A stretch of DNA of 64,000 nucleotides from DATLLN01 sp963809205 (lineage in GTDB: Bacteria; Actinomycetota; Thermoleophilia; Gaiellales; JAICJC01), in contig CAWEIS010000025.1 in NCBI GenBank assembly GCA_963809205.1, forward strand, positions 456,938 to 520,937, read 5' to 3'. Each line of letters starts with the position of its first letter. The first letter of the stretch is position 1. Below are positions 33,096-43,013 of this stretch, piece after piece. Below the pieces are notes generated by a model, which saw nothing but the letters and a program-made list of their open reading frames with translations, made no database searches and was not told the origin of the DNA. The position numbers and the translations under genes are program-made.

Positions 33096-33677
33096 GTGCG
33101 CAAGATCCAGACCCAGGGCGTCCACCACATCACGATCGTCGCGGCCGACCGGCAGACGTCGATCGACTTCTGGGAGGGCCTGCTCGGGATGCCCTTCGTC
33201 TTCGAGCAGCCCAACCTTGACAACGAGGCGGAGAGCCACCTCTACTTCGATCCCGGCGACGGCCGGCTGATCACGGTGTTCACCAACGAGGAGCGGACGC
33301 CCGACCCCGAGCGCGTCAGCACCGATCCGGGATGCGTCCACCACCTCGCCTTCTCGCTGTCGCAGGCGACGTTCCGGCAGACGGTCGAGCGGCTGGACGA
33401 GCGGGGGATCCGGCACAGCGGCGTGAAGGACCGGGGCTTCATGGACTCGATTTACTTCTCGGATCCTCTCGGCCTGCTGATCGAGCTTGCGTCCTATCGC
33501 TTCGAGCCGCCGTTCGGGTACTCTCATTCGGACGTGTTGCTCGAGGCGCACAAGCTCCGCGTGGAGCGCGGCGATCACAACATCGCCGAGATCCACCTCG
33601 CTGACGCGCTCGAGTTGCTGGTGCTGCGATCACGGCCGTCGCTGTCGGATGACCGGTCGCCCAAGGATCCGTACTGA
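33096..33677 (+). CDS. VOC family ring-cleaving dioxygenase/glyoxalase-like protein
   Basis: 193 residues: GVHHITIVAADRQTSIDFWEGLLGMPFVFEQ and GCVHHLAFSLSQATFRQTVERLDERGI, then YFSDPLGLLIELASYRF, match the PcpA/ring-cleavage-like VOC branch. Candidate metal ligands are H in VHHI, H in VHHL and E in LIELA, the usual His-His-Glu set. First gene of a three-gene operon with a GST and a MetE-like protein. Possibly acts on a hydroquinone-like or thiol-adduct substrate; the latter is inference. Confidence 0.82.
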   Translation: MRKIQTQGVHHITIVAADRQTSIDFWEGLLGMPFVFEQPNLDNEAESHLYFDPGDGRLITVFTNEERTPDPERVSTDPGCVHHLAFSLSQATFRQTVERLDERGIRHSGVKDRGFMDSIYFSDPLGLLIELASYRFEPPFGYSHSDVLLEAHKLRVERGDHNIAEIHLADALELLVLRSRPSLSDDRSPKDPY

Positions 33678-33691
33678 GCGAGAGGAAAGCC

Positions 33692-34384
33692 ATGGCCGCC
33701 ATGAAGCTCCACGTGCTGAAGCCGAGCGTCAACAACCTGACGGTGCGGATCTTCGTCCGCGCTGCCGACCTCGACTTCGAGGAGATCGACGCCTGGGGGA
33801 AGACCGGCGAGGACGAGTTCCTGCGCAAGAACCCCGCGCATCTGACGCCGATGATCGAGGACGACGGGCTGCCCCGCTCGACGCTCTGGGAGAGCTGCGC
33901 GATCATGCAGTACCTGTGCAACAAGCACGGGCTGACGCGCTTCTATCCGACCGATCCGGCGGAGCGGGCGATGATCGACAGCGCGATGTTCTACCTGATC
34001 GGCACGCTCTACCCGCTGGTCGCGCGTGCGACGTACGGCGCGCTGGCCTTCCCGCACTACCCGGGCGAGGTCGGCCATTCCGAAGCGGCGGACGAGCTGA
34101 AGGCGATCGCACAGCAGGTCTCGCAGGACGCGGTCGCCGAGCCGCTCGACGTGTACCGCGCGTTCTTCCTGGACGGCAAGCGGTTCATCGGCGGCGACCA
34201 GCCGTCGATCGCCGACATCCGGCTGGCGGCGACGCTCGAGTTCCTGAACGCGATCGACTACGAGTTCCCGGAGTGGGCGGCGGAGTACATGCAGGCGATG
34301 GAGAGCGAGTTGGGCGAGGCGTACCTCGAGCCGGCCGGCGACGTCCGCGGCTACATCTCGCACGTCAGGTCCCAGGCCGTGTGA
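33692..34384 (+). CDS. Glutathione S-transferase family protein
   Basis: 230 residues: thioredoxin-like N-terminal domain (MKLHVLKPSVNNLTVRIFVRA) with the conserved NPAHLTPMIEDDG cis-Pro loop and TLWESCAIMQYL, the Glu-Ser pair that binds the gamma-glutamyl group, then an all-helical C domain (DGKRFIGGDQPSIADIRLAAT). Actinobacteria usually make mycothiol rather than glutathione, so the thiol partner is open. RBS AGAGGAAAG; 14 nt after the VOC gene, and GTGA-coupled to the MetE-like gene. Confidence 0.84.
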   Translation: MAAMKLHVLKPSVNNLTVRIFVRAADLDFEEIDAWGKTGEDEFLRKNPAHLTPMIEDDGLPRSTLWESCAIMQYLCNKHGLTRFYPTDPAERAMIDSAMFYLIGTLYPLVARATYGALAFPHYPGEVGHSEAADELKAIAQQVSQDAVAEPLDVYRAFFLDGKRFIGGDQPSIADIRLAATLEFLNAIDYEFPEWAAEYMQAMESELGEAYLEPAGDVRGYISHVRSQAV

Positions 34385-35409
34385 TCCGGGAGGCGCTGCC
34401 AACCAGCCTGGTCGGCTCCTACGCGCAGCCCGACTGGCTGATCGATCGCGAGCGGCTCCGCGACCGCTTTCCACCGCGCGTTCGGGCGACCGAGCTGTGG
34501 CGCGTCGACCCGCAGTACCTGGAGCAGGCTCAGGACGACGCGACGCTGCTCGCTGTGCGCGATCAGGAGCGGGCGGGCCTGGACATCATCACCGACGGCG
34601 AGGCGCGCCGCGAGAGCTACTCGAACCGCTTCGCCACGGCGCTCAGCGGCGTCGACATCGACAACCCGGGCACGGCGCTCGACCGCAGCGGCCATCCCAA
34701 CCCGGTGCCCCGCGTCGTTGGCCCGGTCGAGCGGATGCATCCGGTGCAGGTGCGCGACGTCCAGTTCTTGCGGGACAACACGAGCAAGCCGATCAAGATC
34801 ACGGTGCCGGGGCCTTTCACGATGTCACAGCAGGCGCAGAACGACTTCTACGACGACGAGGGCGAGCTGGCGCTGGCCTATGCCGGCGCCGTCCACGACG
34901 AGATCGCCGACCTGTTCGCCGCGGGGGCGGATATCGTCCAGATCGACGAGCCGTACATGCAGGCGCGGCCGGAGAAGGCCCGGGACCACGGCATCGCGGC
35001 GCTCCAGCGGGCGCTCGACGGGATCGAGGGCACAACAGCTGTGCACATCTGCTTCGGCTACGCCGCGATCATCCACGGCCGACCCTCCGAGTACTCCTTC
35101 CTGCCCGAGCTCGACGCCGTCGCCTGCGACCAGGTCTCGATCGAGACGGCGCAGTCGGGCATCGACACGGCGGTGATCGCAAAGCTGCCCGGCAAGCGCA
35201 TCATCCTCGGTGTGATCGACCTCGACGACCTGGCCGTCGAGTCGCCCGAGATCGTCGCCGACCGGATCCGCCGTGCGTTGCCCTACAAGACTGTGCGGGA
35301 ACTGGTCGCGGCGCCGGACTGCGGGATGAAGTACCTGCCGCGCGACGTTGCGTACGGCAAGCTCGAGTCGATGGTGGCGGGTGCGCAGCTCGTCAGATCG
35401 GCGGACTGA
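34381..35409 (+). CDS. MetE-like zinc-dependent thiol transferase family protein
   Basis: 342 residues homologous to the C-terminal catalytic half of cobalamin-independent methionine synthase and to epoxyalkane:coenzyme M transferases. Zn ligands are readable: H-x-C in AVHICFGY and the distal Cys in AAPDCGMKYLPR, with DIVQIDEPYMQ between. It lacks the MetE N-terminal domain, so a role in making methionine is uncertain; in the context of a GST and a VOC protein, thiol addition to or removal from a xenobiotic is an attractive alternative. GTG start overlaps the GST stop. Confidence 0.8.
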   Translation: MIREALPTSLVGSYAQPDWLIDRERLRDRFPPRVRATELWRVDPQYLEQAQDDATLLAVRDQERAGLDIITDGEARRESYSNRFATALSGVDIDNPGTALDRSGHPNPVPRVVGPVERMHPVQVRDVQFLRDNTSKPIKITVPGPFTMSQQAQNDFYDDEGELALAYAGAVHDEIADLFAAGADIVQIDEPYMQARPEKARDHGIAALQRALDGIEGTTAVHICFGYAAIIHGRPSEYSFLPELDAVACDQVSIETAQSGIDTAVIAKLPGKRIILGVIDLDDLAVESPEIVADRIRRALPYKTVRELVAAPDCGMKYLPRDVAYGKLESMVAGAQLVRSAD

Positions 35410-35415
35410 GACGCG

Positions 35416-35835
35416 TCAGCCGGCGGCCGTCTGCCCGTGCTGGGCGCCGGCCCGGCCGCGCGCGATCGCCTCGAGCCGTTCCGCGACCTCGGGCGCCAGC
35501 ACCTGCAGCTCGCGAAAGCGGGTGCCGAACATCGCGATCACGCGCACCTCGGTGTCGGCGAAGACGTCGGCAGTGCGGCGGCCTTCGCCGACCAGCGCGA
35601 TCTCACCGAACACGTCGCCCGGCCGCAGCTCGCCGAGCGAGGCGCCCTCGTGCTCGACTCGGGCACGGCCGTGGTCGAGGATGAAGAACGCATAGCCGGA
35701 CGCCCCCTCGCGCGTCAGCCGGGTTCCGGGAGGGTGCTCCTCGACATCGAACCACGACGCGATCGTGTCGAGTTGGTCGGCGGAGACGCCCTCGAAGATC
35801 GGGATCTGCGAGAGCCGCTGGGGATCGGGATGCAT
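35416..35835 (-). CDS. Cyclic nucleotide-binding domain protein
   Basis: 139 residues, one CNB domain: IPIFEGVSADQLDTIASWFDVEEHPPGTRLTREGASGYAFFILDHGRARV then GELRPGDVFGEIALVGEGRRTADV, the phosphate-binding cassette, here GEIALVGEGRRTA with the Glu and Arg that hold cAMP. No output domain. Start ATG 35835 has GGAGG five bases upstream; the frame also opens at 35856. An adenylate cyclase gene lies 10 kb away. Confidence 0.82.
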   Translation of the reverse strand: MHPDPQRLSQIPIFEGVSADQLDTIASWFDVEEHPPGTRLTREGASGYAFFILDHGRARVEHEGASLGELRPGDVFGEIALVGEGRRTADVFADTEVRVIAMFGTRFRELQVLAPEVAERLEAIARGRAGAQHGQTAAG

Positions 35836-35879
35836 CGGTGCCTCCGGAAAGCGCATGAATGGGCGGCCAGTGTACCGGC

Positions 35880-36284
35880 CTAATACTCGTCGTTCTGCGG
35901 CAGGTCGTCAGTGATCTCGTACCACGGCGCCTTCGACCCGACGAAGATGTGCTCGGTCGGCCGGATCGACGGCTCGTCGGCCAGCGATCCCATCGCCACG
36001 TGCACCCACGCGCCCTCGCGGACGACGGAGAACAGCAGTGAGCCGCAGCGGCCGCACCGGGTGTGGTGCTCGTCCGCCTCGCCGACGATCATCAGCCCCC
36101 GCTCGCCCTCGACCACGTCGAGCTTCTCGCGCTCGATCCCGGCGAACGCCTTGAACGCGGAGCCGGTCGCGGCACGGCAGTTCGAGCAGTGGCAGTTCGC
36201 GGCGTAGCGGAACTCGTCGGCGACCCGGTAGCGGATGTCTCCGCACTCGCACCGGCCTTCGAGCATTCGCACCTCGCCTGCCAT
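35880..36284 (-). CDS. GFA family protein (CENP-V/GFA fold)
   Basis: 134 residues: GRCECGDIRYRV, NCHCSNCRAATGSAF, and RCGRCGSLLF supply the seven conserved Cys for two zinc sites of the GFA fold. Despite the family name, glutathione-dependent formaldehyde activation is not shown for most members. ATG 36284 directly follows the TAG stop of the upstream reductase gene; ATG 36266, preceded by GAGGTG, is an equally good start. A second family member is at 43010. Confidence 0.85.
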   Translation of the reverse strand: MAGEVRMLEGRCECGDIRYRVADEFRYAANCHCSNCRAATGSAFKAFAGIEREKLDVVEGERGLMIVGEADEHHTRCGRCGSLLFSVVREGAWVHVAMGSLADEPSIRPTEHIFVGSKAPWYEITDDLPQNDEY

Positions 36285-37934
<1,650 letters not shown>

Positions 37935-37978
37935 ACGCGCGCGCCCCTCACCCGATGCGTCGTTGCCGCCACGACCCA

Positions 37979-38009
37979 AGCCTACCCGCACGGGGGCGTG
38001 CGGTAGCCT
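37979..38009. promoter_or_regulatory. Divergent promoters around a CCGCAC-N6-GTGCGG palindrome
   Basis: The palindrome spans 37986-38003. The minus-strand -10 TAGGCT (37984-37979) and the plus-strand -10 TAGCCT (38004-38009) abut its two ends, so each has the palindrome where its -35/spacer region lies: a shared operator for the LanC-like and CNB-reductase genes. Confidence 0.5.
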
Positions 38010-38018
38010 GGCTCCGCC

Positions 38019-39218
38019 GTGAGCGAGCTCTACGATCACCCGTCGCACGAGCCGGTGACGGACACGGCGTGGAGCGAGGCGGCCGCCCGGGCGGCGATCG
38101 GCGAGATCGCCGCCGACGCAGAGGCGGCCTTCGATCCCGAGACGTTGTGGCACGCGCATCCGCTGGACACGGACGGCGGGCCGCTGCCATCGCCGACCGG
38201 CTTCTACCTCGGGGCGTCGGGCGTCATCTGGGCGCTGGACGCATTGCGTCGTGCCGGGGCGGTCGAGCGGCGGCGCGACTGGCCGGAGGTTGCCGCCGGG
38301 CTGCCCGACCGCTACGCGGCGGCGCCCGACCTGCCCGAGTGGACGGGCGGTGGCGCCGTGCCGTCGCTGCTGGTCGGTGAGGCGGGCATCCTGCTGGTTG
38401 CCCACCGGCTGGCACCGGCGCAGTGGCAGGTCGACCGGCTGCTCGAGGTCGTGTGCGGGAACGTGCACAACCCGACGCGGGAGCTGATGTGGGGCTCACC
38501 GGGAACGATGCTGGCGGCGCAGCTGATGCACGAGCGGGCACGCGACGACCGCTTCGCCGACGCCTGGCGCGAGTCCGCGGACTGGCTCTGGGACGAGTGG
38601 GGCGACGAGCTGTGGCTGCAGGACATGTACGGCCAGCTGCGGCACTACGTCGGCCCGGGTCACGGATTCGCCGCGAACGTCATGGTGCTCGCCCGGGGCG
38701 GGCTGCTCCACCGCGCCCGCCGGGCGGAGCTGGAGCGCCGGTCGGTCGACGTGCTGCGCAAGCTCGCCCAGCGCGACGGCGACCTCGTGCAGTGGCCGGC
38801 GACGCTCGAGTTCACCCGGCCTTCGTCGGGGATCCGCACGCAGTGGTGCCACGGCGCTCCGGGGATCGTCACCTCGCTGGCTGCCATCGCCCCCGGCGAC
38901 GACGAGCTGACCGGGCTGCTGACCGGTGGCGGCGAGCTCACGTGGCGGGCCGGGCCGCTGGTCAAGGGGCCGGGGCTGTGCCACGGCACGGCCGGCAACG
39001 GCTACGCGTTCCTGAAGCTGCTCGACCGGACCGGCGACGAGCGCTGGCTCGAGCGTGCCCGCGCCTTCGGCATGCACGCGGCGGGCCAGGTGCGGACCGC
39101 GCGCGAGCAGCACGGGCAGGGCCGCTACTCGCTGTGGACCGGTGACATCGGCGTCGCGCTGTACCTGTGGGGGTGCATCACCGCCGACTCGTCGATGCCC
39201 GCCCTGGATGGCATCTAG
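38019..39218 (+). CDS. LanC-like protein (lanthionine synthetase C family)
   Basis: 399 residues with the alpha/alpha toroid repeats of LanC: GFYLGASGVIWAL, MWGSPGTMLAA, GPGHGFAANVMVL, QWCHGAPGIVTSL, GLCHGTAGNGYAFLKL. The three zinc ligands are present (C277, C321, H322). There is no LanB, LanM or precursor peptide gene nearby, so it is a stand-alone LanC-like protein, comparable to eukaryotic LanCL proteins, which add glutathione to dehydroamino acids. GTG 38019 follows a -10 by 9 nt. Confidence 0.85.
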   Translation: MSELYDHPSHEPVTDTAWSEAAARAAIGEIAADAEAAFDPETLWHAHPLDTDGGPLPSPTGFYLGASGVIWALDALRRAGAVERRRDWPEVAAGLPDRYAAAPDLPEWTGGGAVPSLLVGEAGILLVAHRLAPAQWQVDRLLEVVCGNVHNPTRELMWGSPGTMLAAQLMHERARDDRFADAWRESADWLWDEWGDELWLQDMYGQLRHYVGPGHGFAANVMVLARGGLLHRARRAELERRSVDVLRKLAQRDGDLVQWPATLEFTRPSSGIRTQWCHGAPGIVTSLAAIAPGDDELTGLLTGGGELTWRAGPLVKGPGLCHGTAGNGYAFLKLLDRTGDERWLERARAFGMHAAGQVRTAREQHGQGRYSLWTGDIGVALYLWGCITADSSMPALDGI

Positions 39219-39278
39219 GCGTGGAGTCTCCCGCACGACGTGGTCGTCGCCCCGGGCGAGGGGAAGCCCAGTGCGCCA

Positions 39279-39284
39279 TAGAGT
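39279..39284 (+). promoter_or_regulatory. -10 hexamer TAGAGT, leaderless start
   Basis: Ends 6 nt before GTG 39291, no ribosome site. Confidence 0.55.
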
Positions 39285-39290
39285 GGGCGG

Positions 39291-40289
39291 GTGCGCACAC
39301 CTCCCGATGATCTCGATCCAGGCACGCTGACCGAGGCGCTGGCCGACGGCTGGGGCATCGCCGTCGACCGCATCGAGTACGCCCCGGTGGGCGCCGGCAG
39401 CCACCACTGGACGGTGGCCGCCGCGGACGACCGGCGTGCGTTCGCCACGGTCGACCACCTCGGCCAGAAGGCGTGGCTGGGCGACGATCCGGACGCGGCG
39501 TTTGCCGGCCTGCGCGCGGCGCTCGACACCGCTGTCGCCCTCGCCGGCTCCGGGCTCGGATTCGTGGTCGCGCCGCTGCCGTCGCGAGCCGGTGAGTCCC
39601 TGCGGCGGATCGGCGAGCTCTACGCCCTCGCGGTGTACCCGTTCGTGGACGGGACCGCCGGTCGGTTCGACGACCTACCGAACGCGGTCGGCGTGGTCGA
39701 CATGCTGGTCGCCGTCCACGGCGCGACCCCGGCTGCGCCGCCGGATGCCAACGTCGCCGGCCTGTCGCTGCCTGGCGGGCAGCACATCGAGATGGCGCTG
39801 AGCGACGCAGGCGTCTGGCTGGGTGGGCCCTACTCGCAGCCCGCCCAGCGGGCATTCGATGCGCATCGCGACGACGTCGTCGAGCTGCTGGGGCTGGCCC
39901 GCCGTCTGGCCGCTGCCGTGCGGGCGCGCGGCCGAGCGGGCGTCGTCACGCACGGCGAGCCACACCCGGCCAACATCCTGACAACCGCCGGCGGGAAGGT
40001 GCTGGTCGACTGGGACACGGTCGCACTGGCGCCGCCGGAGCGCGACCTGTGGATGCTGGCGCAAACGCCCGACGACGACGCGGCCGTCGCCTACGCCGAG
40101 GCGACCGGACGCGCGGCGGACGCGAACGCCCTCGACTTCTTCCGGCTCACCTGGGATCTCAAGGATCTCGCCGAGTACCTCAACGTGCTGCGCGCACCGC
40201 ATGTGGAGAGCGAGGACACGGCCCGGGAGCTCCGCGGTCTGGAGCACTGTGTCTCGATCCGCGACGACTGGGCAGCGTTGCTGCGCTGA
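39291..40289 (+). CDS. Aminoglycoside phosphotransferase (APH) family protein
   Basis: 332 residues with a protein-kinase-like fold: catalytic loop VVTHGEPHPANIL (His-Gly-x-x-His-x2-Asn, with Glu in place of the usual Asp) and metal loop VLVDWDTVALAPPERDLWML. The layout resembles spectinomycin/APH(9)-type kinases. The D-to-E change in the catalytic loop is seen in some APH relatives. Resistance is possible but cannot be claimed; many such genes phosphorylate metabolites. Confidence 0.8.
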   Translation: MRTPPDDLDPGTLTEALADGWGIAVDRIEYAPVGAGSHHWTVAAADDRRAFATVDHLGQKAWLGDDPDAAFAGLRAALDTAVALAGSGLGFVVAPLPSRAGESLRRIGELYALAVYPFVDGTAGRFDDLPNAVGVVDMLVAVHGATPAAPPDANVAGLSLPGGQHIEMALSDAGVWLGGPYSQPAQRAFDAHRDDVVELLGLARRLAAAVRARGRAGVVTHGEPHPANILTTAGGKVLVDWDTVALAPPERDLWMLAQTPDDDAAVAYAEATGRAADANALDFFRLTWDLKDLAEYLNVLRAPHVESEDTARELRGLEHCVSIRDDWAALLR

Positions 40290-40291
40290 CG

Positions 40292-40759
40292 TCAGCGCCG
40301 GACCGCGACGATCGCTGCAGCGGTCGGCGTCGTCTGGATCTCGGCAGCGGCGAGCCGCGGGTCGCGGAGCAGGAACTCGCGCACGGGGTCGCCATCGACC
40401 GGCGACCCGGGGGTGAGGTCGTCCTTGACCAGCACTCCACCGTGTGCCAGCAGTCGCATGATCGCCTCCCAGTCGTAGACGCCGCCGTCGGCGAAGACCA
40501 GGCCGAACGGGCTGCGCCCGCGCAGCAGCTCGTAGGCGTCGCCCTCCATCGCCTCGACGTTGTCCAGCCCGGCGAGGCGCTCGCGGGCAACGGCGGCGCG
40601 GTCGGCGTCGCGCTCGACCGTGACGACGCTCCGCGCCGTCTCCGCCATCGCGGCCGCACCCTCTCCGAACGCCGTCCCCAGCTCGGCCACGTCGCGTCCC
40701 GCGGCGAGCGCGCGCAGCAGCGAGCGGACGGCGGGGATCGAGCTGCCGCCGTCCGTCAT
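40292..40759 (-). CDS. Class I SAM-dependent methyltransferase-like protein
   Basis: 155 residues. Motif I AELGTAFGEGAAAMAE, acidic loop VTVERDAD, VEAMEGDAYELL, then VFADGGVYDWEAIMRLLAHGGVLVKDDL. The O-methyltransferase type is suggested by the FADGG/ydW segment, but it is short, lacking the N-terminal helices of catechol-type enzymes. It ends 3 nt from the APH gene stop, convergent. Confidence 0.75.
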   Translation of the reverse strand: MTDGGSSIPAVRSLLRALAAGRDVAELGTAFGEGAAAMAETARSVVTVERDADRAAVARERLAGLDNVEAMEGDAYELLRGRSPFGLVFADGGVYDWEAIMRLLAHGGVLVKDDLTPGSPVDGDPVREFLLRDPRLAAAEIQTTPTAAAIVAVRR

Positions 40760-40813
40760 CCGATTGCGCTCCGGAGCTCCACGTCCGGAAACGGTACCGG
40801 CTGGTCATCGATG

Positions 40814-40819
40814 TACGCT
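40814..40819 (+). promoter_or_regulatory. -10 hexamer TACGCT, leaderless start
   Basis: Ends 6 nt before ATG 40826 and thereby rejects the in-frame ATG at 40811. Confidence 0.55.
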
Positions 40820-40825
40820 GCCGCC

Positions 40826-41845
40826 ATGAGCGCGCCGCTCGAGCTGTCTAGGCCGCAGATCCTTGGCTTCCGGCGGCGGGTGGGTGCGCTCGACGAGCGG
40901 CTTCCGGCCGGGCCGGAGTCGCTTCGCCAGGCCGCGTGGGCCGGGCTACAGGACAGCATGCCGCGGGCCGCGCTGCTCTCGATCCACGCTCGCGTCGAGG
41001 GCGCCGAGCCCGCGATCTGGGACGACCCGTCGCTGATCCAGCTGTGGGGTCCGCGGTTCCAGCTGTACGTCGTCGCCCGGCGCGACCTCCCGGTGTTCTC
41101 GCTCGGCCGGTTCCCGGACGACGCCAAGGGACGGCACCGAGCGGAGGATCTGGCCGAGCGGCTGCACGCTCACCTGGACGGCGGGACGATGACCTACGGC
41201 GAGGCGGGGCAGGCGATCGGCGTCAACCCGAACGCGCTGCGCTACGCCGCCACGACGGGCACGGTCGCGATTCGCTGGTCCGGCGCGCGGCTGCCGACCG
41301 TCTGGACGCTGCCGCAGCCGGAGATCGGTCCGTTCGACGCCCGGCTCGAACTGGCACGCCGCTACCTGCACGTCTACGGGCCGACGACGTCCGCGGCGTT
41401 CGCCAAGTGGGCGGGGATCACGGCGCGCATGGGCGCGGCGGCGTTCGAGGCTCTCGCCGGCGCGTTGGCCGCGGTGCGAACGCCGATCGGGGAGTCGTTC
41501 ATCCTGAGCGGCGACGAGCAGGGATTCCGCGCCGACCCGGGTCCGCCAGCGCCGGCTCGCCTGTTGCCCAGCGGAGACTCCTACTACCTGTTCTGGGGCG
41601 ATGACCGCGCGCTGCTGGTGCCCGACGCGAACCGCCGTGGGAAGTTGTGGACGCCGCGCGTGTGGCCGGGCGCCCTGCTGATCGACGGCGAGGTGCGGGG
41701 GACGTGGCGGCGTGCCAACGAGGCGATGACCGTGCAGACATGGGGCAAGCTCACTCGCGTCCAGCGCGACGCGGTGGAGGCGGAGGCGGCCGGGTTGCCG
41801 CTCCCCGGCCTCGACCGGCCGATCACGGTCGGCTGGCAGGCCTGA
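40826..41845 (+). CDS. Winged-helix DNA-binding domain protein (HTH_42 / YcaQ-like)
   Basis: 339 residues: LSRPQILGFRRRVGAL, WAGLQDSMPRAALLSIHARVEG, WGPRFQLYVVARRD, then ARRYLHVYGPTTSAAFAKWAGI and RLLPSGDSYYLFWG ... LIDGEVRGTWRR match the actinobacterial winged-helix HTH_42 family, related to interstrand-crosslink glycosylases YcaQ/AlkX. The QxQ catalytic motif of AlkX is not evident, so glycosylase activity is uncertain. Leaderless start. Confidence 0.78.
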   Translation: MSAPLELSRPQILGFRRRVGALDERLPAGPESLRQAAWAGLQDSMPRAALLSIHARVEGAEPAIWDDPSLIQLWGPRFQLYVVARRDLPVFSLGRFPDDAKGRHRAEDLAERLHAHLDGGTMTYGEAGQAIGVNPNALRYAATTGTVAIRWSGARLPTVWTLPQPEIGPFDARLELARRYLHVYGPTTSAAFAKWAGITARMGAAAFEALAGALAAVRTPIGESFILSGDEQGFRADPGPPAPARLLPSGDSYYLFWGDDRALLVPDANRRGKLWTPRVWPGALLIDGEVRGTWRRANEAMTVQTWGKLTRVQRDAVEAEAAGLPLPGLDRPITVGWQA

Positions 41846-41908
41846 GAAACCCGTCCGTTGGCTTTATGCTTGGCACCTGACCGTGCTGTCCACCGGAAGG
41901 CGGAGCCC

Positions 41909-42715
41909 ATGAATCCGAACAAGGCTCTTTGGGAGAAGGGCGACTTCACCCGAATCGCGGCGAGCATGCGGGAGAGCGGCGAGGCGCTCGTTGCCTCACT
42001 GGGCGTGACACCGGGGATGGATGTCCTCGACCTCGGCTGCGGCGACGGCACGACCGCCGTCCCGGCCGCCCAGCTCGGCGCGAACGTTCTCGGCGTCGAC
42101 ATCGCCAGCAACCTTGTCGAAGCCGGCAACGAGCGGGCGCGCGAGCTCGGCCTCGACAACCTGACGTTCCAGGAGGGCGACGCCACCGATCTGGGCGACC
42201 TCGCCGACGACAGCTTCGACCTCGTCGTCAGCGTATTCGGAGCGATGTTCGCACCGCGGCCCGAGGCGGTTGCCGCTGAGGTCGTCCGCGTCACCCGGCC
42301 CGGCGGTCGCGTCGTGATGGGCAACTGGATCCCCGGCGATCCGACGCTGGTCGCGCAGATCCTGCGGATCAGCTCGGCCTACTCTCCGCCGCCGCCCGAG
42401 GGGTTCGTCAGCCCGATGCTGTGGGGCGTGGAGGAGCACGTGGTCGAGCGGTTCGGCGGAGCGGGGGTGCCCGAGGACCGGGTCTCGTTCCAGCGCGACA
42501 CCTACACGTTCGCGTACCCCGGTCCGCCGTCGGAGTTCCTCGGCCTGTTCAAGCACTACTACGGGCCTACGATGAACGCCTACGATGCGGCCGCGGCGAA
42601 CGGTCGCGAGGACGAGCTGCACGCGGAGCTCGAGACACTCTTCGACGAACACAACACGGGCGGCGACAGCACGTCGATCCCGGCGACATTCCTGCGCGTC
42701 ACGGTCACGGTCTAG
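41909..42715 (+). CDS. Class I SAM-dependent methyltransferase (UbiE-like)
   Basis: 268 residues: MNPNKALWEKGDFTRIA, motif I VLDLGCGDGTTAVPAAQLG, VLGVDIASNLVE, motif IV DSFDLVVSVFGAMFAPRPE and VTRPGGRVVMGNW. The GALxxWxxG-type start and GAMFAPRPE are typical of a common actinobacterial family with unknown small-molecule substrates. RBS GGAAGGCGGAG. Its 3' end overlaps the YjbR gene by 11 nt, convergent. Confidence 0.87.
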   Translation: MNPNKALWEKGDFTRIAASMRESGEALVASLGVTPGMDVLDLGCGDGTTAVPAAQLGANVLGVDIASNLVEAGNERARELGLDNLTFQEGDATDLGDLADDSFDLVVSVFGAMFAPRPEAVAAEVVRVTRPGGRVVMGNWIPGDPTLVAQILRISSAYSPPPPEGFVSPMLWGVEEHVVERFGGAGVPEDRVSFQRDTYTFAYPGPPSEFLGLFKHYYGPTMNAYDAAAANGREDELHAELETLFDEHNTGGDSTSIPATFLRVTVTV

Positions 42716-43013
42716 ACCGCTGCAGCTCCCAGGCGTCGATCACGGCGTCCTCGATGGCGTCCCCGTTGCCCTGCCCGAGATCGGCGACGATCATCATGTG
42801 CTTCGCGAAGCGCCCGGGCACCGAGAACGTCTCGGGAAAGGACTGCAGGAGCAGGTCGCGGGCCTCGAACGACGATCGGATGACGACATGGCTTGCGTCC
42901 AGCTGACGGGCGACCACCCGGCCCTGATACCGCCACTGGCGCAAGCCGTCCCGGCGACGCTCGGAGACGCCGTCGAGGCGCGCGGTGAGCTCGCTGATGC
43001 GGTCGAGCGTCAG
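42705..43013 (-). CDS. MmcQ/YjbR family protein with probable CTG start
   Basis: 102 residues resembling the YjbR fold: MTLDRISELTARLDGVSER, VVARQLDASHVVIRSSFEARDLLLQSFPETFSV, then an AWELQRSRP end. Homology begins exactly at a CTG codon whose last two bases overlap the TGA stop of the GFA gene (CTGA, 43013-43010), the same geometry as the GTGA and ATGA overlaps elsewhere in this window. No ATG, GTG or TTG fits upstream in this frame before homology ends. YjbR proteins are small DNA-binding-like proteins of unclear role. Confidence 0.65.
   Translation of the reverse strand: MTLDRISELTARLDGVSERRRDGLRQWRYQGRVVARQLDASHVVIRSSFEARDLLLQSFPETFSVPGRFAKHMMIVADLGQGNGDAIEDAVIDAWELQRSRP

Noticed and set aside
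34381..35409. Calling the MetE-like gene a methionine synthase
   Set aside because: Only the C-terminal catalytic half is present and the neighbours are a GST and a VOC protein, so a firm metE name is not justified.
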